Source of the DNA: Thiopseudomonas denitrificans
GTDB taxonomy: Bacteria; Pseudomonadota; Gammaproteobacteria; Pseudomonadales; Pseudomonadaceae
DNA: 64,000 nt
NCBI RefSeq assembly: GCF_002866065.1
Contig: NZ_LNJZ01000006.1
Span: 62,001-126,000, forward strand
Direction: 5' to 3'
Shown: piece by piece, positions 26,273 through 34,600 of the stretch
Layout: every line of letters starts with the position of its first letter
Position numbering within the stretch: the first letter of the stretch is position 1
The notes under the pieces: generated by a model
What the model was told of the DNA's origin: nothing
Seen by the model: only the letters and a program-made list of their open reading frames with translations
Databases searched by the model: none
Position numbers and translations under genes: made by a program

Positions 26273-27231
26273 AGCAAATAGGGTCCGCCCACCAGCGCTG
26301 TCACCAGCCCGACAGGGATTTCAATGGGAGAAAAGGCATGCTGCCCGATACCGTCGGCCAGCAGCATCAGGCAGCTGCCGGTCAGTGCCGCCTCGGGCAC
26401 CGGCACATGCCCGGAGGCGATCAGCCGCCGGGCGATTTCCGGTGCGGCCAGGGCAATCATGCCGACCGGTCCTGCCAGCGCCACGGCAAAACCGGTCAGT
26501 ACCACCGTCACGGTCAGGGTCAGCCAGCGGGTACGACGGATATGCACGCCAAGACCGGTGGCCACCGCATCCGACAGGCGCATGACATTCAGGCTGCGGG
26601 CCAGATACAGCGCCAGCGGCAGACAGAACAGCAACGCCAGCCCCAGCCAGACAATCACCTCCTCGGAGCGTGCATTCAGGCTGCCGACTGTCCAGGGATA
26701 GGCGACGTTGGCGCTGTCCATGTCGGCACGCGCCAGCATGAAGTTGGTCAGTGCGCCAAACACCGCGCCCACCCCTACACCCATGACGATAAAGCGGTAG
26801 CCCTGCGTGCCCGGTCCGCCACTCAGGCCAAAGGCCAGCGCTGCCGCCGTGGCCGCCCCGACCAGCGCCAGCGCCGGTGTGGCCAGACTGACCGGTACCG
26901 CCACCACCGAGGCCACGGCAAAGGCGGTGGCACCGTTGTCCAGCCCGATGATGTTGGGCGTCGCCAGCCGGTTGCGTGCCAGCGTCTGCAGCAGACAACC
27001 GGCCACGCCCAGTGCCATGCCGCTGAATACGGCGGTGAGAATGCGCGGCAGGCGCAATTCCTGGATCAGGAATACGCTATAGAGGTTGCCCTTGCCGACC
27101 AGCGCTGACAGGGTTTCGCCCAGGGTCAAGTCGCTGGCGTAATGCAGGCTGGCCAGCACCAGCAGCAGCAAAAGGCCGCTCAACAGCAATAAAACCGGCC
27201 AGCGGGTGGTAATGATGATGTTGGTTTTCAT
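26233..27231 (-). CDS. Iron-siderophore ABC importer, permease 2 (FecD/FepG type)
   Basis: 332 residues with about nine hydrophobic segments. The FecCD family pattern is visible: LRLPRILTAVFSGMALGVAGCLLQTLARNRLATPNIIG near residue 60, GPVGMIALAAPEIARRL near 245 (the coupling helix region), and IEIPVGLVTALVGGPYLLWIL at the C-terminus. It forms the inner-membrane channel with the product of the next gene upstream. Start 27231 lies 10 bases after the stop of that gene; a longer in-frame N-terminus falls inside it and is unlikely. Confidence 0.92.
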   Translation of the reverse strand: MKTNIIITTRWPVLLLLSGLLLLLVLASLHYASDLTLGETLSALVGKGNLYSVFLIQELRLPRILTAVFSGMALGVAGCLLQTLARNRLATPNIIGLDNGATAFAVASVVAVPVSLATPALALVGAATAAALAFGLSGGPGTQGYRFIVMGVGVGAVFGALTNFMLARADMDSANVAYPWTVGSLNARSEEVIVWLGLALLFCLPLALYLARSLNVMRLSDAVATGLGVHIRRTRWLTLTVTVVLTGFAVALAGPVGMIALAAPEIARRLIASGHVPVPEAALTGSCLMLLADGIGQHAFSPIEIPVGLVTALVGGPYLLWILLRQPGGKTL

Positions 27232-27241
27232 GCCGTCCCCG

Positions 27242-28252
27242 TTACAGCGTCGGCATGCGCTGGCGGCGTACCACCGCCAGCAGTACCGGCGCGCCAATGA
27301 ATGCCGTGACCACCCCGACCGGCAACTCATAGGGAATCACCACCAGCCGGGAAATGATGTCGGCGGCCAGCAGAATGCAGGAGCCCAGCAGCAGGCTGGG
27401 CCAAAAACTGTTGCGGATGTCGGGGCCCACCCAGGCCCTGGCGGCAAAGGGCGCCACCAGCCCGATAAAGGCAATCGGTCCCGCCGCAGCGGTGGCCGCC
27501 CCCACCAGCAGCGCCACCACCAGCAAGGCAGTGAGCTGCACCTGCCAGGGACGATGCCCCAGCCCGACCGCCACTGCGTGCCCCAGCGACAACGCCGACA
27601 ATGCCGGCAACCTGAACAGCAGCACACAGATGCCAGCCAGTGTCACCAGTCCGCTAAAGCGCACCGCCTCAAAGGGTCTGCCGGCCAGCGCACCAATCAG
27701 CCAGAAACGCATTTCGTCGGCAGTACGCTGATCGAGCAGCAGCAACACGCTGGAGATCGCCAGCAGCAGGCCCGACAGTGCCGCACCGGCCAGGATCAGC
27801 CGTACCGGGTCCTGGCGTGTGCCGGATACCTGGCTGGCCGCCAGCACCAGCAGGCATCCGGCCAGCGCACCGGCCATCGCCGCCTGCAGATTGAGCGCGG
27901 AAGCGCTGGCACCCCAGTAGATCGCCATGACAATGGCAAAGGAGGCTCCGGCGCTGACACCCAGCAAACCCGGTTCGGCCAGCGTGTTGCGGGTGACGGT
28001 TTGCAGCACCACACCGGATGCGCCCAACCCCGCGCCAACAATGATCGCCAGCAGCGTGCGCGGCAGGCGCAGCTCGAACAGGGTGAAATGCACCTGCTCG
28101 CCCAGTCCCTCGCCGTGACCGGTCAGCAGCCACAGGCTGTCCTGCCAGCCGACTGGCCCGGCTCCAAACAACAAGCTGACAAAAAACAATAGCGCCAGTG
28201 CAGTCAGCACCAGCGCCATGCGATAAACCGTACGGTTAGTTTGCAGAGTCAT
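27242..28252 (-). CDS. Iron-siderophore ABC importer, permease 1 (FecC/FepD type)
   Basis: 336 residues, about nine membrane segments. LRLPRTLLAIIVGAGLGASGVVLQTVTRNTLAEPGLLGVSAGA, GPIAFIGLVAPFAARAWVGPDIR and ELPVGVVTAFIGAPVLLAVV are the standard FecCD blocks. ATG 28252 is preferred; a TTG at 28258 is possible. It overlaps the shortened binding-protein gene by 17 bases, so translation is coupled. A paralogue of the next permease; the two form a heterodimer in such importers. Confidence 0.92.
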   Translation of the reverse strand: MTLQTNRTVYRMALVLTALALLFFVSLLFGAGPVGWQDSLWLLTGHGEGLGEQVHFTLFELRLPRTLLAIIVGAGLGASGVVLQTVTRNTLAEPGLLGVSAGASFAIVMAIYWGASASALNLQAAMAGALAGCLLVLAASQVSGTRQDPVRLILAGAALSGLLLAISSVLLLLDQRTADEMRFWLIGALAGRPFEAVRFSGLVTLAGICVLLFRLPALSALSLGHAVAVGLGHRPWQVQLTALLVVALLVGAATAAAGPIAFIGLVAPFAARAWVGPDIRNSFWPSLLLGSCILLAADIISRLVVIPYELPVGVVTAFIGAPVLLAVVRRQRMPTL

Positions 28253-28808
28253 TGCCAAGCATATGCTTCAGGTCGTCCAGCAACACCCGCGCGGCCAGCG
28301 GGCCGGCACCACTGCTCCACACCTGGCCGTCCACCACCTTGACGTGGCCGTTCTGCACCGCCTTGAGGCGCTGGAACACCGGCTGCGCCATGGCTTCATC
28401 CATGGATTTCTTGCCGTCGGCATTCAGGCTGGCCAGCACCAGCCAGTCGGCATCGACCAGGGGCAGGTTTTCCAGACTCAGGGTGTCACTGTGTGGCCGG
28501 TCCACAAGCTGTCTGGCCAGTTCGGTAGAGTCCAGCCCCAGCTGTGTCAGCAGCTGGCCGGCAAACAGCTGGCTGGACATGGCAATCGGACCCTGCGGGT
28601 TCCAGCGCACCACGGAAACCGTCTGTGACTGGCCATCCAGCAGCACATCCAGCGCAATCTCGTCCAGAGTCACCACCCGCTGCGGCTGACCTTTCAGCTC
28701 GATCGTGCCTTGTTTGGTCTCGATTTTTCGGGTTTCTTGAGCGACTGCCGCCGATATGAGCACCAGGGCCAGCAAACCGGTAATGAGCCGGCCGGGTTTG
28801 CACCACAT
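28236..28808 (-). CDS. Siderophore-binding protein lacking most of its first lobe (internal in-frame deletion)
   Basis: 190 residues against roughly 300 in FecB/FepB-like proteins. A signal peptide (LITGLLALVLISAAVAQ) and the N-terminal strand PQRVVTLDEIALDVLLDG are present, then the sequence jumps to VSVVRWNPQGPIAMSSQLFAGQLLTQLGL, which belongs at the start of the second lobe. The second lobe is complete to the end (VWSSGAGPLAARVLLDDLKHML). About 110 residues that form the rest of the first lobe are missing with the frame kept. It is first in the operon, behind a Fur-like site. Either a broken receptor whose downstream genes remain expressed, or an unusual minimal binding protein. Confidence 0.8.
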   Translation of the reverse strand: MWCKPGRLITGLLALVLISAAVAQETRKIETKQGTIELKGQPQRVVTLDEIALDVLLDGQSQTVSVVRWNPQGPIAMSSQLFAGQLLTQLGLDSTELARQLVDRPHSDTLSLENLPLVDADWLVLASLNADGKKSMDEAMAQPVFQRLKAVQNGHVKVVDGQVWSSGAGPLAARVLLDDLKHMLGNDSAN

Positions 28809-28821
28809 ATATACACCCTCA

Positions 28822-28842
28822 TATGAAAATGATTCGCGTTAG
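28822..28842 (-). promoter_or_regulatory. Fur-box-like site upstream of the siderophore importer
   Basis: ATGAAAATGATTCGCGTTAG (28823-28842) matches the AATGAT-n-ATTATC-like pattern of Fur boxes in its left half and part of the right. It is 15-35 bases before the binding-protein ATG, the usual place for iron repression. Confidence 0.65.
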
Positions 28843-29226
28843 TATACATAAAACCAGCCCTTAAGTTGCCAAGCTAACGTTTTTTGTTACACCCATCTGG
28901 CTCAGGAAACATCAGAAATGCCACCAGGCAAGCTGTTCGCCCGCCACGGTTAATGGAAAGGAATTCTATAACCGGTTGCAGGTGGGAGAAACAAACAAGC
29001 CGTTTCTTCATTGGAAACAACTTGTTTTCAATAAGCCGATTTCAGAGCTGCTACCACATCAATTTGCATAGATTACCAAGGTGTGATCTGGCTCTTGGGT
29101 GGCCGCGCAAGCCTTGTGTAACACCGTTTGCCTGTCTGACAATGCCGTAGGGCCGCGCACCGGGACGGCGCACCGGTAGTTTTTAAGCTACACTGCCGCT
29201 CCCTCATCCTCCCGGCTCCCGATACC
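28843..29226. other. Intergenic region with no recognised feature
   Basis: About 380 bases of lower GC content between the divergent importer operon and yaeQ. One short open frame (28884-29150) has no ribosome site, no family resemblance and an unnatural residue mix, so I do not call it a gene. I looked for a cobalamin riboswitch B12 box and found none. Confidence 0.5.
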
Positions 29227-29766
29227 ATGGCACTGAAATCCACTCCCTACAAATTCCGGCTCAACCTCACCGACATCGACCGGGCCATCTATGAGAACCT
29301 GAATCTGACCGTTGCCCGTCACCCCTCCGAAACGGAACAGCGGCTGACCACCCGGGTGCTGGCTCACGCCCTCTGGTATCACGAACAGCTGACGTTCGGC
29401 CGTGGATTGTCCGATGTGGACGAGCCTGCACTGTGGCAGAAATCGCTCGATGGGCGCATCGAACACTGGATTGATGTCGGCCAGCCCGATGCCGAACGGC
29501 TGATCGCCGCATCACGTCGCAGCGAGCGCTGCTCGCTGCTGGTGTATGACCAGAACCGGGTCTGGGCCGGCAAAACCCTGCCCGCCGTTGCGCAGCAGAA
29601 AAACCTGCATGTTGCCGCCCTGCCCCAGGAGCCGTTGGACGCGCTCGCCAGTGATTTGCCCCGCAGTGTTGACTGGGGCGTCATGATCAGTGACGGCGTG
29701 CTCTACGTCAGTGACGAAAACACCCAGCACGAGTTTGTTCTGGAATGGCTGCAGGGGGAGCGCTGA
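29227..29766 (+). CDS. yaeQ: YaeQ family protein
   Basis: 179 residues. YaeQ hallmarks are all present: MALKSTPYKFRLNLTDIDRA at the start, RHPSETEQRLTTRVLAHAL, LWQKSLDGRIEHWIDVGQPD with the PD-(D/E)xK-like catalytic pattern, and the C-terminal VLYVSDENTQHEFVLEWL. The fold resembles a minimal restriction-enzyme nuclease core, but nuclease activity is not established and the cellular role is unclear. Cytosolic, about 180 residues as in E. coli. Confidence 0.95.
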   Translation: MALKSTPYKFRLNLTDIDRAIYENLNLTVARHPSETEQRLTTRVLAHALWYHEQLTFGRGLSDVDEPALWQKSLDGRIEHWIDVGQPDAERLIAASRRSERCSLLVYDQNRVWAGKTLPAVAQQKNLHVAALPQEPLDALASDLPRSVDWGVMISDGVLYVSDENTQHEFVLEWLQGER

Positions 29767-29895
29767 GCTCAGCTGCCTGACGCCACACGTCTGCAGCAAA
29801 TGACATCAAACTGTAACATTCCTCGTCCATGATCGCGCCCGAACTGGCCTGGCGTTACCCCGAAAATGACGCTGCCCGCTGATCAAGGAAAAGAA

Positions 29896-31233
29896 ATGCA
29901 GACACTTTTGACGGGGGTTCGCCCCCTCTTTCATCATTTTATACTCACCGCCCTGCTGGCTCTTCCCCTCACGCTACATGCCCAGGGGCTCGAACTGACC
30001 ATCAACGGTTCCAACACCATAGGTGCGCGCCTTGCCCCCCTGTTGGCGGAAGGCATGCTCAAGGAATCCGGCGCGCGCGAGATCGAGGTGCAGCTCAACC
30101 CGGACAGCCGTGAGCACCTGATCACCGCCGTCAGCACCGACAACGAGCCCATTGTCATACGCATCAACGCTCACGGCTCAAGTACCGGCTTTCGCGGGCT
30201 GATTGACCAAAGCGGCCAGATTGCTGCCGCTTCACGCCCGATCCGCTCCGGCGAAGTGCAAGCCCTGTCCACCGCCGGCGAAATGCGCAGCCAACAGGCC
30301 GAGCAGATCATTGGCCTGGACGGTCTGGCCGTAATCGTTCACCCGGACAACCCGCTCAACACACTCAGCATGGAACAGCTGGCAGCCGTGTTTTCCGGAC
30401 AAATCAGCCGTTGGGAACAGCTGGGCGGACATGCAGGAGCCATTCACCTGTATGCGCGTGACAGCAATTCCGGCACTTGGGAAACCTTTCAGGACCTGGT
30501 GCTCAACCCGGTGCAGCTTGAACTGCACGAAACGGCTCACCGCTATCAGTCCAACGCCGACCTGTCCGCCAGCATCAGCCTTGACGTCAATGGCATCGGC
30601 TTTGTCGGGCTCGACAGTATCGGCAAGGCACGCGCGCTGGCCCTGTCCGCCGGCCAGTCCCGGCCCATGCTGCCAAACCAGAAACTGGTGGCCACCGAGG
30701 ACTACCCCCTGGCCCGCCGCCTGTATCTGTATCTGCGCCCTGACGAGCAAAACCCGCTGGCGCTGGCCATGATCAACTTCACCCAGAGCCGTGCCGGCCA
30801 GGAGCTGGTCAACCAGGTGGGCTTTGTCGGCCAGAATATCGAGGCCGGGCGTGAGGACGTCCATGACGATATGCCTGACGCATACCGCACCCTGGCGCAG
30901 GAGGCTCAGCGCCTGTCAGTCAACTTCCGCTTTGAGGAAGGCCTGGCCCAGCTGGATAACAAGGCCATGCAGGACATCAAGCGTCTGGTTGCCTACCTGC
31001 GCGAGCATGACAAGACCGAGAGCAACGTAGTGCTGGTGGGTTTCAGCGACCCCAGGCGACGAAATGCCAGCCTGCTATCCCGGCTGCGCGCCATGGTCGT
31101 GCGCACACAACTGATCATGAACAACGTTGTAATCAAGGATCTGATCGGCGTCGGTGACCAGCTTCCGGTCGCTGCCAACTCGGACACGGAAGGACGCTTC
31201 AAGAACCGCCGGGTAGAGGTATGGGTGTATTGA
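29896..31233 (+). CDS. PstS-like phosphate-binding domain fused to an OmpA-like domain
   Basis: 445 residues. Signal peptide (about 1-24, ending TLHAQG). A PstS-type substrate-binding domain covers about 25-300: INGSNTIGARLAPLLAEGML at its start, then HGSSTGFRGLIDQSGQI and ARDSNSGTWETFQDLVL, where PstS ligands are bound. From about 330 an OmpA-like peptidoglycan-binding domain follows (VVLVGFSDPRR, then DTEGRFKNRRVEVWVY). It would be a periplasmic anion-binding protein tethered to the cell wall. AAGGAAAAG stands before ATG 29896. No pst transporter or pho genes adjoin. Confidence 0.85.
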   Translation: MQTLLTGVRPLFHHFILTALLALPLTLHAQGLELTINGSNTIGARLAPLLAEGMLKESGAREIEVQLNPDSREHLITAVSTDNEPIVIRINAHGSSTGFRGLIDQSGQIAAASRPIRSGEVQALSTAGEMRSQQAEQIIGLDGLAVIVHPDNPLNTLSMEQLAAVFSGQISRWEQLGGHAGAIHLYARDSNSGTWETFQDLVLNPVQLELHETAHRYQSNADLSASISLDVNGIGFVGLDSIGKARALALSAGQSRPMLPNQKLVATEDYPLARRLYLYLRPDEQNPLALAMINFTQSRAGQELVNQVGFVGQNIEAGREDVHDDMPDAYRTLAQEAQRLSVNFRFEEGLAQLDNKAMQDIKRLVAYLREHDKTESNVVLVGFSDPRRRNASLLSRLRAMVVRTQLIMNNVVIKDLIGVGDQLPVAANSDTEGRFKNRRVEVWVY

Positions 31234-31280
31234 CCGGCTAAAATCGGCAAACGCGCCATCCCCGCCCGCAGGTGCAGGTC

Positions 31281-31349
31281 ATGCGGGCCGGGTGGTCCAC
31301 ACGCAAGCATCCCTGCATCTGGCACGGGTATCACCCGGCCGGCCCGCAT
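31281..31349. repeat. GC-rich long-loop inverted repeat after the PstS-OmpA gene
   Basis: ATGCGGGCCGGGTGGT (31281-31296) and ATCACCCGGCCGGCCCGCAT (31330-31349) are near-complementary. The hairpin lies 48 bases after the stop and may end or protect the transcript; there is no T tract. The rest of 31234-31529 shows no gene. Confidence 0.5.
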
Positions 31350-31529
31350 CAAACAGACTCTGATCTGCGCTCAGCACGCTGCCCGGCAATGCGACTGATC
31401 AGCATGGCGAGAAATTCGGTTGGCGGTTAGAATCACCCGTTTTTCCCTTTAGTCCGCTCGCCTCACGGCACCGGCACACCCCGTTGTGGCCATAAAAACC
31501 GGTCGGGTTTACAGATATAAGGAGTGGCC

Positions 31530-31682
31530 ATGAGCCCTGCCCATCGTCCCAAACTGTCCCTGCCCAGCGGGGCCGGCCGGCTACTGCATTTCTGCTGTGC
31601 GCCCTGCTCCGGTAAAGTGATCCGCAGCGGCGTGAAGCACTGCGGCGACGCCGAGAATGAACAAGGCAAAGAACACTCTTGA
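31530..31682 (+). pseudogene. queH: Remnant of queH (epoxyqueuosine reductase), N-terminal 30 residues only
   Basis: A 50-codon frame with an excellent ribosome site (AAGGAG, six bases before ATG 31530). It begins like QueH: RPKLSLPSGAGRLLHFCCAP followed by CSGKVI, the conserved CCAPCSG iron-sulfur motif. After about residue 31 the resemblance stops, and the last 19 residues are unrelated. The usual protein is about 200 residues or more, so most has been deleted. Its stop codon overlaps the TTG start of the next gene (TTGA), so the leftover frame may now serve to deliver ribosomes to that gene. Identification rests on memory of the family N-terminus. Confidence 0.55.
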
Positions 31683-33139
31683 ACAGATTGCAACAGGCAC
31701 TGGACGCAGGCCGCTTCGTCTGCGTGCTGGAAGCCAGCCCCAGGTTTTCCCCGACACAACGGGCCGCACTGGAACAGATTCTGCAACACGGCCAGCTGGC
31801 CGGCTGGCCATTGCTGCCGGCATTTTCCGACCGTGTCGGCCTGCAGCCCGGCCCTGGTCCGCTGGAGGCAGCCGGAACCCTGAACAACCCGACACCGGCC
31901 CTGCTACATTTTTCCGGCAAGGATCGCGAGCAATCCGACCTGCTGCAGCAAATCCGGGCCATGCGGGCCTTGGGGCTGAAGCAGTTACTGCTGCTCAGTG
32001 GTGACCGCTTGCCGGGCCACCAGCCCGACCAAACGCCCGTGCGCTATCTGGAGTCGGTTCCTGCCTTGCAGATCACCCGCCGGCACTGCCCCGACTGGCT
32101 GCTGGGTGCGGCACTCAACCCGTTCAAATACTGCGAAGAGGAGAGCCAGGCCCAGTATTTGAAAGGGCAGAAAAAACTGCTGGCCGGGGCGGACTTTCTG
32201 ACTCTGCAACTGGGCTTTGATGCCGACAAACACCTGGAAGCTCACGCCTGGATGCGCAGGCAACCAGCCAGCAAACCGGTGCTGGCCTGCGTTATGCGGC
32301 TGACCGTCAAGCGCGCAGCGGTATTGCAGTCGGTGCCCGGCATTCTGATTACCGACTCCATGCGCAGTTTTTTGCAGCACGAACAAAAGCTGTCTGAAAC
32401 TGCAGCCAGCGAGCGCAGCCTGGAGCGGCTGGCACTACAGATTATCGGTTTGCAATTAATGGGTTATGCCGGCATTCACCTGTCCGGTGTCCATTCGCTG
32501 GAGGAACTGCTGGCACTGGAGCAGGCAATCATCCGGCTGCGCGACAGCCTGACCTCGCTGGAACAGTGGCAACTACGCTGGCAGGCAAGCTGGCAGCTGC
32601 CAGGTACAGCGGCGGTATGTTTTACCCCACCGGCAACTGCCCGCTGGACGCCGGGGCAACCCGGGGTTACAGCCAGCAGAAAGGAGCTTTTGCGCTACCG
32701 GTTTTTCTACGCAGTCCATGAACAGCTGTTCGACCGCAACGGCTGGCCGGGCCGTGCTTTTGGCTGGTGCATGGCACAGCCGGTGTGGAAAAAGCCCTGG
32801 CCGGCACGCACCCTGCATGCGGTCGAGCGGGCCATCAAGCGCCCCTTGCTGGGCTGTGATACCTGCGGAACCTGCCGTTTACAGGACACCCTCTACGTCT
32901 GCCCGGAAACATGCCCTAAGGGGCTGGCAAACGGCCCCTGTGGCGGTACCCGGCAGAATCGCTGCGAGTTTGGTGACCGCGAGTGCATACACAGTATCAA
33001 GTACCGGATTGCCAAGTCGGCCGACCAGTTGCCGGTGCTGGCACACAACCTGATTCCCTGCATTCAGGCCGATGAGCGACACCGCAGCTCATGGCCCGGA
33101 TGGTTCGAAGCGGACCAACCAGGACAGAACGACCCATAA
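31679..33139 (+). CDS. Methylenetetrahydrofolate reductase-like protein with C-terminal MTHFR_C (MetV-like) zinc domain
   Basis: 486 residues from TTG 31679. The N-terminal two thirds fit a MetF-type barrel (RFVCVLEASPRFSPTQRAAL; LLLSGDR; AAL-NPFKYCEEESQAQYLKGQKK; GADFLTLQLGFDADKH). The C-terminal part (about 395-450) is cysteine-rich: CDTCGTCRLQDTLYVCPETCP then ANGPCGGTRQNRCEFGDREC, typical of MTHFR_C / MetV. In acetogens MetV partners MetF; here both are fused. Likely role: folate one-carbon reduction. It is coupled to the short queH remnant, and no methionine genes adjoin. Confidence 0.75.
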   Translation: MNRLQQALDAGRFVCVLEASPRFSPTQRAALEQILQHGQLAGWPLLPAFSDRVGLQPGPGPLEAAGTLNNPTPALLHFSGKDREQSDLLQQIRAMRALGLKQLLLLSGDRLPGHQPDQTPVRYLESVPALQITRRHCPDWLLGAALNPFKYCEEESQAQYLKGQKKLLAGADFLTLQLGFDADKHLEAHAWMRRQPASKPVLACVMRLTVKRAAVLQSVPGILITDSMRSFLQHEQKLSETAASERSLERLALQIIGLQLMGYAGIHLSGVHSLEELLALEQAIIRLRDSLTSLEQWQLRWQASWQLPGTAAVCFTPPATARWTPGQPGVTASRKELLRYRFFYAVHEQLFDRNGWPGRAFGWCMAQPVWKKPWPARTLHAVERAIKRPLLGCDTCGTCRLQDTLYVCPETCPKGLANGPCGGTRQNRCEFGDRECIHSIKYRIAKSADQLPVLAHNLIPCIQADERHRSSWPGWFEADQPGQNDP

Positions 33140-33200
33140 CCATTTTTGCAGGCAGGCGGCCTGGCCAGTAGACACAAGAAAACTTTAAATAATTCAATTA

Positions 33201-33237
33201 TAGTTGTACTATTGAAGCATAAAAAATAGTACAGCTA
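33201..33237. promoter_or_regulatory. AT-rich inverted repeat upstream of arsC (operator candidate)
   Basis: TAGTTGTACTATT (33201-33213) and AATAGTACAGCTA (33225-33237) are complementary except at one base, around an 11-base spacer, in an AT-rich stretch. It looks like a binding site for a dimeric repressor, but no regulator gene of the ArsR type is present. It is about 185 bases before arsC. Confidence 0.45.
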
Positions 33238-33421
33238 CTACGATCTTTGAGTCCAGGAAGGGCGCTTTCAGCGCTATCGCGCCAACATCTGCTGATGCTG
33301 GATCTGTGACCGAAGAGTGTTGCTAAGGCCATCCGGAGCAATGCGTTGACCTACGCTTTGCCTCCAGGTGTCCTGACGCTGTGTTGCCGCCACTTTCTAC
33401 AATTCAAGAGACTCCCGAACG

Positions 33422-33916
33422 ATGAACGTCCTGTTTCTTTGCACTGGCAACTCATGCCGCTCGATCCTTGGCGAAGCCGCTTTCAATCACCTGGCTCCGG
33501 CTGGATGGAAAGCCATGAGCGCAGGCAGTCAGCCGACCGGCCAGGTTCACCCGCGCTCGCTGGCCCTGCTAGCACGCGAAGGTATCTCGACCGAAGGCCA
33601 CCACAGCAAATCGTGGGACAACCTGCCTGCCACCCCGGACATTGTGATCACGGTGTGTTCCAGCGCAGCTGGTGAAACCTGCCCGGCCTATCTGGGGCCT
33701 GTCCTGCGTACCCACTGGGGCGTCGAAGACCCGGCACACGCCACTGGCACCGACGAAGAGATTGATGCTGCCTTCATGGCTGCCTATCGCGTTCTTCGCT
33801 CGCGCATCGAGGCTTTTCTCGCGCTGCCGCTGGACGACTTGCAGCACGACCAGGACAGGCTCAAAGCAGAGCTGGACCGCATCGGTAGCCATACACAAGC
33901 AGGCTTTGCCGGCTGA
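33422..33916 (+). CDS. arsC: Arsenate reductase, low-molecular-weight phosphatase type
   Basis: 164 residues. The N-terminal loop CTGNSCRS is the catalytic CX5R motif of LMW-phosphatase-like arsenate reductases. Later segments SAGSQPTGQVHPRSLALL, ITVCSSAAGETCP with the further redox cysteines, and HWGVEDPAHA follow the family. It would reduce arsenate to arsenite, with electrons from thioredoxin or glutaredoxin. No arsR or arsB/acr3 is adjacent; instead an ECF sigma factor starts 21 bases downstream. No strong ribosome site before ATG 33422. Confidence 0.9.
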   Translation: MNVLFLCTGNSCRSILGEAAFNHLAPAGWKAMSAGSQPTGQVHPRSLALLAREGISTEGHHSKSWDNLPATPDIVITVCSSAAGETCPAYLGPVLRTHWGVEDPAHATGTDEEIDAAFMAAYRVLRSRIEAFLALPLDDLQHDQDRLKAELDRIGSHTQAGFAG

Positions 33917-33937
33917 TTTGAAAACCGTCACGACATT

Positions 33938-34519
33938 ATGATGATAAAAAATGATGCTTCGGCACGCCGCTTCGACAGCAGTGCCTTTGATTGCGTCTCA
34001 CGTGCGTGGCAGGCACACGAAAACGAGCTGCGCGCTTTTCTGGTTCACCGTGCCGGTGACCGGGATATGGCGGAAGACCTGCTACAGGAGATCTTCTTGA
34101 GGTCGATGCGTCAGGGGCGGCGCTTTTGTGAGCTGACCAGTCCGCGCGCCTGGCTTTTTGAGGTGGCGCGCAACGCATTGATTGACTCTGTGCGCCTGAG
34201 CAAGGCGTTCGAGGAGTTGCCTGAGCATTTGCAGGCCGAGACTGAAAACGGGCGCGAGCCCGTTGACGAGCTGGATATCTGTATTGAGCGTGTCTTGCCG
34301 GAGCTGGCAGCAGAGGATCGCTCCATCATCCAGAGCTGTGATCTTCAGGGGCAGACGGTGCGTGCATACGCTCAAGAGCACGGGTTCACACTGGCAGCCG
34401 CCAAGTCACGCATCCTGAGAGCCAGAAAACGGCTGCGTGACAGTCTCGTTGAGCGTTGCCAGGTGGGCTTTGATGAGACAGGCCGGGTTTGCTGTCATGT
34501 GCCACGCGTTCCTGGCTGA
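33938..34519 (+). CDS. ECF sigma factor, SigZ-like, with Cys-Cys tail
   Basis: 193 residues. Sigma-70 region 2 is recognisable (LRAFLVHRAGDRDMAEDLLQEIFLR with the -10 reading helix region SPRAWLFEVARNALID). Region 4 follows (ALAAEDRSI-like, then TLAAAKSRILRARKRLRDSL). No anti-sigma gene adjoins. The C-terminus GRVCCHVPRVPG carries a vicinal Cys pair and His, a possible direct sensor of metalloid or thiol stress, as in SigZ-like proteins. It lies 21 bases after arsC and 81 before the permease, so it probably controls this cluster. That control is inference. Confidence 0.85.
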   Translation: MMIKNDASARRFDSSAFDCVSRAWQAHENELRAFLVHRAGDRDMAEDLLQEIFLRSMRQGRRFCELTSPRAWLFEVARNALIDSVRLSKAFEELPEHLQAETENGREPVDELDICIERVLPELAAEDRSIIQSCDLQGQTVRAYAQEHGFTLAAAKSRILRARKRLRDSLVERCQVGFDETGRVCCHVPRVPG

Positions 34520-34600
34520 ATCCTTTTGCACTCTTGTTCGTCTTCTTGATGAACAGGTCGCATCATGCGACATCGTCATCCAAATATAGAGAGCGGAAAC

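Noticed and set aside
28843-29226. Cobalamin riboswitch before the ABC importer
   Set aside because: No B12-box-like sequence on either strand; the Fur-like site and FecE-type proteins favour iron-siderophore uptake.
33346-33675. 109-codon plus-strand frame overlapping arsC
   Set aside because: Out of frame with arsC, which carries the catalytic CX5R motif; no family resemblance.
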